NCBI RefSeq assembly: GCF_008831285.2
Contig: NC_045148.1
Span: 12,779,183-12,843,182, forward strand
DNA length: 64,000 bases
Reading direction: 5' to 3'
Source: Nymphaea colorata
Taxonomy: Eukaryota > Streptophyta > Magnoliopsida > Nymphaeales > Nymphaeaceae
The translations under genes were made by a program, and so were the position numbers. This document shows, one piece after another, positions 58,136 through 64,000 of the stretch (its first letter is position 1; each line of letters starts with the position of its first letter). A model generated the notes under the pieces. That model was not told where the DNA came from. It searched no databases and saw only the letters and a list, made by a program, of their open reading frames with translations.

Positions 58136-60513
58136 GGAAAATTGGTATATCCCAGACCACCTAGGTCAGGGACAAAAAACCAGACCTACTAAGTTATTGT
58201 CAAAAATGATTTTAAACAAAATTGAACATTCTACTATGTTTGTAAATACAAATTCTACATAAAACATGTTTTAATTCAAGTTATTTTTAAGAAACACACT
58301 TATTTTCCTACTACAAAATTTTGGTGTCATAAGAGCTGTTCAGTTTTTGATTACTAGAAAAATGTGTTAAATTAAAAAAATGACTTTACTTAATATGTAA
58401 TTCTCACCAAATTATTATTAAAATCCTACCTATACGGTTAGATTGTACAAAAAAAAAAACTTCAGCAATCAATTTTTGATGGTCTGGTTTTTGTCCCTGA
58501 CCTAATCGTCTGGGATCTACCAATTACTAGATATATGTAGCCACAGGTATCATGATATTTTAGAAAAAAAAACTGTTAAAAATCAATTTAGTACCCTTTT
58601 ATTGTTACCCCTTCACAGGATTCCTTTTTTTTTTTTAAAGTTTTTGTAAAAATAAAAACCGTGAATTGTCCCATCTGAGGAATATCGGATGACTCACGTG
58701 TAATGTAGCTATATATATAGCCACAGACATCATTCTTGGGATGACTCAGGTGTAACTTTGCTATTTATATATAGCCACAGGCATAATTCTTGAGTTTTTA
58801 TCAGTGAGGTTTTTCTCAAATATCTTTTTTAAATTGCTTTTTCCAAAAATCGTGAAGATTTAAAAAATACAAAATTCAAAATGTTAGGTAAAATAAACTA
58901 AATGATTAACTAATAAGAAAATACCTAGTAGTTAAAATAATAAAATAATAAGCATCATATTGCATGTAGGGAGTCACCTTAAATACCTAAAAGTAGGGCT
59001 GTAGGGGAAATAAAACAGTAAAAAAGCTGAAAAAAATAAAAAAAAATCAGCGAATGGCGGTTGAGGGAAGGTGACAGCCTTCTGCCCACCCAAGAAAAAA
59101 AAAGCCTTGTCAAGGCCCTGATGCTGCACTTGGCGGGGCATCACTGGCAGTCCAGGACCGACCGGCCATCCCTGGCAGTGCGGGGGGCAGTGACCGTCTT
59201 TCCCAACCCAAGAAACTTTGCCCCATAGGTCCAGTTCTTTTAGTGGCGGGAGGCACTGGTGCTGACGATGTCCGTAGGAGCATCGCTGCTGACGATGCCT
59301 GGCAGGGGAAGCTACTGGCACCCCACTTAGTCACTTTCCGATCTATCGGGGAGCAGTGTAATTTTTTTTTTTTAAAAAAAGGCCGACAAATCAGACGCTC
59401 ACAGTTGAGTGTGCTCATTATGCCATTACATGGCGTAGCAGGACACTCATTCTATATGAACCTTATCAAGGTTTTGGCTGTTCCCGTTCTGCCCTAGCTT
59501 TGAGGTTAACGTTCACCTTTGCCTTGGCTATCCTGGGGAGGTTTTAACTATAACTGGAAAAATCACTGGCATATTATCTGCCTTCTACGATACCAAATGA
59601 CACCATGTGGCAGTCATTTTGTAGGAATTAATTCAGATATGACAACTTGCTCATGGTGACACCTTGTGACAAAATGTTGTTGGCTGTTCTGGTTCGTGGT
59701 CCAAGAGGCAGTGTCTGTTTTATGTTCGACTTTCAAGGTTATACTGTTATCGAGTTAGCCAATTTTCTTTATTAATTAAGTTAGATATGACAACTTGCAC
59801 ATGGTGACACCCCGTAACAAAGTGTTGTTGGCTGTTTTTGTTCATGGTCCAAGAGGCAGCCTGATTTATTTTCGACTTTGAAGGTTTATACTGTTATTGA
59901 CTTAGCCAGCTTTCTTTTTTATTCTCTTGATTGAAGACAAACTGCTGTACAACAAGGTTTTCTGAAATTTGTCACGTGAACATGGATATTGCATATATGA
60001 TTGGTAAATTGAGAATTTTCTGGTGACAATGTCGTGCTTGATGTTTATAATTGGCATTGTTATAAGAAAAAAAGAAATTCCATTGTTGTTTATAAAAATA
60101 AGTCCAAGTCACGCGTCTTTTTAGCTTAAAAATCAGGGGAGAAGCAAATAAAGATAGCTACTGCAGCTTCTGCTGTACTTATAGATGTGTTTCTGGGATT
60201 AACAAAATTCTTTTGGGGTTTTTCAGCATTTTCTGTAACAGGTAACAGTACACTGAAGTTCGCCAGATCCAACGTGATTCCTGCTATGAAAAATGCAGCA
60301 GAAAATTGGTGGACCCAAATTTGTCACATCCACGATTTCCATGCTGAAGCCACTGGTAGGCTATCTGCAGACAAGGTCAGGCATATGCTGCTCCCTAGTG
60401 GTGTCAACCTTGTTGAGTTGAAGAGGAACCTATCACTGGCTTCTGAATTTTTGAATCGACCGAGAAACACGTACTTATCTTTTGGCAAAGGGTCAGGATC
60501 CGGCACCAAATGA
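56608..60513 (+). CDS. Cadmium-induced protein AS8-like, small Gly-rich protein; two coding exons
   Basis: Coding parts 56608-56848 and 60227-60513 join in frame (donor AATG|GTATGT, acceptor TTTCAG|CATTTT) to 175 residues. The N-terminus MIIKGLFRKYEKWNPVHPT and the stretch FWGMGIGVGCGVGWGPGFGPEVIGYVGAG, GFSVGITLAGVGIGLP follow plant AS8 proteins closely. Residues 21-72 are Gly-rich and hydrophobic with repeated GxGxG spacing, suggesting membrane association. Residues 81-175 are a charged helical tail (LKFARSNVIPAMKNAAENWW), less conserved. The family was named from a cadmium-induced transcript; its biochemical role is not known to me. The 3378-bp intron carries MITEs and microsatellites. Key residues look intact and there is no sign of decay. 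Confidence 0.92.
56951..57026. repeat. (A)n(TA)n low-complexity tract
   Basis: A run of about 30 A bases is followed by about 22 TA units, about 100 bp inside the AS8-like intron. It may be the tail of an old retroposon or simple slippage. Confidence 0.95.
58133..58532. mobile_element. MITE, copy 2 of a CCAGACC-ended family
   Basis: Terminal inverted repeats are strong: AATTGGTATATCCCAGACC, CCTAGGTCAGGGACAAAAA and CCAGACC on the left, and the same order inverted on the right (GGTCTGGTTTTTGTCCCTGACCTAATC, GGGATCTACCAATT). It stands at the end of a TG/TA repeat (58096-58134). The interior is about 300 bp of AT-rich non-coding DNA. About 2 kb upstream, 56091-56447 is a diverged relative. Confidence 0.8.
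58533..60226 (+). other. AS8-like intron, distal part
   Basis: No gene. TATATAGCCACAG occurs at about 58539, 58711 and 58769; the last two lie in a 55-60-bp tandem pair that also repeats GATGACTCA. 59050-59330 is a GC-rich patch with an open minus-strand frame but no known domain. 59634-59910 has two diverged copies of GACAACTTGC...CATGGTGACACC followed by GTTGTTGGCTGTT. Confidence 0.6.
60227..60513 (+). CDS. AS8-like terminal exon
   Basis: It completes Ala81 and encodes the rest to the stop TGA at 60511-60513. The acceptor is a good TTTTTCAG| after a T-rich tract. The segment NSTLKFARSN corresponds to the family block following the Gly-rich region. Confidence 0.88.
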
Positions 60514-61745
60514 TGATTTTCTTTCTGCTTATCTTGAATAATGTCAGCTATTAGAAACGTATTTCACCTTCCTTTTCCAGGGGTGCACAGGTACGACAGG
60601 TATTAGGTCTGGATCTAGTATTACGTTTTAGATTTGGATGCCTTGATCATGTTTGATTGTGCGACGCCGCATTAAGGGGGAGGTTGAATTCCTGCAATTG
60701 GTGGCCCTATATCCACACACGAGCTCTGGATGCAAATGTGCACAAAGAAACCTCCATCAAGCATAGTCACAAAAGACAAGTGTTTAAAAAAAAAGGGAAA
60801 AGAAAAAATGCCTTAAAGCAAAAAATAAGTCAAGCGAATAAAGCGACAGAGAAACTTTTTTTTAATGCCAAACTGCTTGTTTCTACTAATTTTTATTTGT
60901 TATCTACTTATTTTCTTGATGTTGTCTTATTATTTCTTGAGAAAAATCTCATCGTTTAAAACATGAAAACAATATTTGTGACCATCCACAAACTTGATGG
61001 AGTGGAAATCTAAAGGCATATTCCCATGACATTTTTTTTGGCTTACATTTCTTATTTTTATGAGATTTGGATCAGTATTTTAAGTAAAATAAATTGTCTA
61101 GGTAGGTTCCAATGGGGGTCTCTAGAACAACCATTTGAAGATTTACAGCATATTTAACACTAGATAATTGGAGATAGGCATCTAAGATGCCCGATCATTT
61201 TGGTTCCATTTTTCTTACATTTCTAAAAATTGTGCGTTTCTTGGATATTGAAGGATCATTAGTTCATCTGGTAGTAAACTTCTGCTGTAAAGTGAGAGCA
61301 TCGGCTTGTGCCGTAGGGCTGAAAGTCATGCAAATAAGATATCGTGTGCTCTTCAAATCGTACTTGGGTTTGGGAAAAAAACCTTGTTCGGATGGGAACA
61401 GTATTCCTGATGAGATTGCAATTCCTATATGAAATGTAACCAATTACGTATTTCATAATATCTCAATAAGAGATTCCTAACTGAATTATTGGATGGATAA
61501 TGTCATCAATCTGAAAAATAATAGGACAAAGGAATACTGTGTATCTAGTTCAAATGCATGTTCCATGAATTTATGGAACACTTTTCCCAGCAGCTTGCCT
61601 GTTGCAAGACACCCCCTTAGGATTATTTACAGGCATAAACTACTTAGGTTTTCCATGGGGTTCCTGGTTCTTGTTTATACAGAATCGAACTTCGAATCTA
61701 ATTTTATGTGTAGCAAGCTGATTTGCAACCAAATTTACACCGTTG
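60514..61745 (+). other. 3' UTR of the AS8-like gene, then intergenic DNA
   Basis: The first few hundred bases after the stop should be 3' UTR. 60657-60960 and 61187-61432 have open plus-strand frames without recognised domains and with untidy composition; I do not call them genes. Confidence 0.45.
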
Positions 61746-61983
61746 GTTAGGGCCTGTTTGGATGGAGGGAAGTGAGAGGGAAGTGAAGGGTATGCACCTC
61801 CGTCCCAGTCTCTCCAATTTTGGAGGGATTGGAATTACACAGGGCAATCATTTCTTTCTCCTCCCTTTCTTTTACATCCAAACACATTTAAAAGGTTTGT
61901 TTCCTTGTCCTTAATAAACCATCCAATCACATGTATTTCTGTCATTTTCTTTTCTTTCACTTTCCTTTCATCCAAGACAAGCT
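61746..61983. mobile_element. Possible Tourist-like MITE
   Basis: It starts TTAGGGCCTGTTTGGATGGA, a classic Tourist/Harbinger-type end after TTA. Inverted, similar ends occur at about 61886 (CATCCAAACACA) and about 61980 (CATCCAAGACAAGC), and neither gives a clean 3-bp target repeat. The right border is uncertain. Confidence 0.45.
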
Positions 61984-63798
61984 GTAACGTAAATAAATGA
62001 ATGAGCAAGATCATGTTGAAGCATTTCGTGTTCAAGAGATTTGGTTTAGAAAGTACCTTCAAAATTGGCAGTGGATTTAGTGTTTTGGGAACCCACTGAG
62101 AAGGAAGCAACAGCCAGCAGCTACACACTCGGTTGATTTAGGAGTTGTGTGCCCAAGTAGTTAAGGGGTGATCTAAGGACCATGGGATGGAAGCAGTGCA
62201 ATGCACATGTTAGGCCAATGGAACGGCCCTAGCTAGAACTCCAAAGGCACATGCTCAAATTCCCTAAAAAATGAGTGAAGACTAATAATGAGCCTTCATC
62301 ATCGGATTTATCATATCAGCCAGTCCAGCTCACTTTTGAGAATGGATGCACCCAAATGATTGTCTTCACCTTAAGGGACAGATCTGGTACCTTGACCAAA
62401 ACTGGCATCCAAGCTAGACCATGGAGCAGATGATTGCAAGCTATTGATATAGCTTGGGAGATACGATATCTGCTTAAACATTCTTAGGGAAAGGTTCGAG
62501 TCGTTTTGGGCCCTAAATATTGGTGTCTTCACATTAAGAAAGCCTTTTGACAGTTTTGTACAGAAGGCATAGGTTTTGTTGTTTTGATAAAAATACTTTT
62601 ATCTATTTTGGTATCCCAACACCAGCCTTTTTTCATCTGAGTGTTAAATTGCCGAAGACTTGATTTTTTTTTTTCGTACATATATTCCTTTTTTTTTTTT
62701 TTGTAACAATAAGGTTGCAGTAGCCCTCTCTCCTGGCAGCCTGCATCAGAACCAGTCCAATGCCTATATATTATAAGATATGGGGCTTTAAGTGCTGGGG
62801 TAGATGCAAATTTGGTTTGGAAATTGCAACAAATATCCTTATAACTTCAAGTAAATTCATTTCTGTTTTTCAAATAAAATTAAAGAATTATTCTTGTTCT
62901 TGTATAATTCTCATGTATATGAATGTGAACCTGTATTAGTTTTCCAAACCTCCTTTTTAGGGTCAATATCTTCTCTAGCCTTTCTTGAGAGAACATATTT
63001 TTATGAAAAAATAGAACATTTTTCAGCGATGCCTCGTAATGATTCTCAAAGGATTACAACCAAATATTTAGGATCAGCAAAGAAATGCTCATGGTGTAGG
63101 CTTATTTTCTATACTACTGTGTGCTTACTTTTATGTTTGTGCTACTTTGCTAACCGAACATGTGGTATAGATTTGGATATGTGAACGCATATCTACTTTT
63201 TTGTCCAAAGTCGATGTTTGCTATCAGTGCACACAAAGCTTGAACAATTACATAGGTACCATATAAAGCCCGGCTCAGTGGACGGGATTCTTTGTAGATT
63301 GTGAGTGCATAAGGTACATTCATATTTGGTGTTATGTTATGCATGTCAGAGTTAAACTTGTTGATTTTGTTGTTTTGTCATGTATGTCATTGCCAATGCT
63401 TTTGACCTCATAGTTCTATTATTTATATCGTTGTAAAAAATTTTGATCTTTTTGTTTTGTTAGGTTTATCACCATCAAAGCTTCTCAATCTTGTTGGTTT
63501 TGTTATTTGTTGCTGTCAATTTTTTTTATTTTTATTCTTTTCTTATGTATGTCACTCAGTGCAAGTGGTATGAGCGCCCTATTAGTAAACCATGACGTCA
63601 ACGAAGAAACTATGTAGATAAATAGTAGTTCAAAGCGAAATATTTAGCTACTTTATATGAATATGATAGAAAACCCTGCTCTTCTAACTACATTTGGGCC
63701 TCACCAACAAGACTTCTAGCATGATTTTCATCCATTATCACATCATCATCATTCTCCTTAGCTGGTAACTTGCAAGCCTTTATCAACATTTGTTTCTT
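61984..63798. other. Intergenic DNA
   Basis: No recognised gene. 62140-62500 contains pol III-like box fragments (GGTTCGAGTCG at 62489) but not an ordered A box, B box and tail. Poly-T tracts are at about 62668-62702. Confidence 0.5.
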
Positions 63799-63999
63799 CT
63801 ATGCCTCAGAGACTGAAGGTGCCTTGCTTGCCAATGACTTAGTCATTTTATCATTCTTTTGTCTCATATCATTCAGTACGTAATAAGTTTTTGCTGTAGT
63901 ATCTTGGTACTCATCAACAATGTCTACATAATCTGGCTTTCTCACTAGTTTTGAAGCATTATTCTTCAGTTTGGGCAATTGAGGGTATCTCCTTTCTCC
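63799..63999 (-). CDS. Unrecognised open stretch entering from the right edge
   Basis: On the minus strand from 63999 to a TAG at 63799-63801, 66 codons are open: LPKLKNNASKLVRKPDYVDIVDEYQ near the start, then LNDMRQKNDKMTKSLASKAP. It is charged and soluble-looking, with codon use like a real exon. Past the stop the same frame stays fairly open (KACKLPAKENDDD), so this could be a decayed gene or the last exon of one lying to the right. I do not recognise the family. Confidence 0.35.
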   Translation of the reverse strand, partial: GERRYPQLPKLKNNASKLVRKPDYVDIVDEYQDTTAKTYYVLNDMRQKNDKMTKSLASKAPSVSEA

Positions 64000-64000
64000 T

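Noticed and set aside
1-64000. CRISPR arrays, operons, phage or plasmid features
   Set aside because: The repeats are microsatellites, LTRs and MITEs, and the genes have introns; nothing prokaryotic is present.

Overview
This window is nuclear DNA from a flowering plant. The evidence is two spliced plant genes and a dense layer of plant transposable elements: Ty1/Copia, Ty3/Gypsy, hAT, Tourist-like MITEs and LTR-only elements. The species cannot be fixed from sequence alone. Very long, transposon-filled introns would suit an early-diverging angiosperm or magnoliid, but that is a guess.

Layout. Positions 1-10095 are nested retrotransposons: the 5' part of a minus-strand Copia (1-1342), then an old Copia pol (1661-2197 and 8177-9482, 3' LTR from 9483) split by a hAT derivative (2198-8168, 8-bp target duplication), which is itself split by a young Copia (2996-8104, 5-bp target duplication, LTRs differing at one base by eye). 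Positions 10096-13275 are AT-rich intergenic DNA with two small hAT-like elements. Positions 13276-29868 (minus strand) hold a five-exon gene for the plant C3HC/BIR-like zinc-finger protein related to animal ZC3HC1/NIPA (IAP-like protein 1). Its first intron is about 10.9 kb and is packed with Gypsy and hAT remnants. Positions 30000-48400 are mostly gene-free, with an LTR-only element (32057-33832), a Gypsy gag remnant (35890-36980), a decayed HSP70/HSP110-type fragment (45640-46231), a perfect 24-bp hairpin (47428-47502) and a Tourist-like MITE (47685-48412). Positions 48420-60513 (plus strand) probably form one gene for a small glycine-rich protein of the plant 'cadmium-induced protein AS8' family. 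Two coding exons are clear (56608-56848 and 60227-60513), and a leader exon near 48420-48652 is proposed.

Inside that proposed leader intron lies a complete but decayed 4.5-kb hAT transposon (51378-55907, 8-bp target duplication). Its ends and its acidic C-terminal coding tail match the two short elements at 2198 and 17642, so the window holds a coding relative and two of its deletion derivatives. Other hAT-like elements, with GGTAC- or GGTGC-rich ends, lie at 9528, 12747, 22511 and 53226, the last one inside the 4.5-kb transposon. No CRISPR, operon or other prokaryotic system is present. The most interesting content is the datable nesting and the family of palindrome-ended hAT elements around two real genes.
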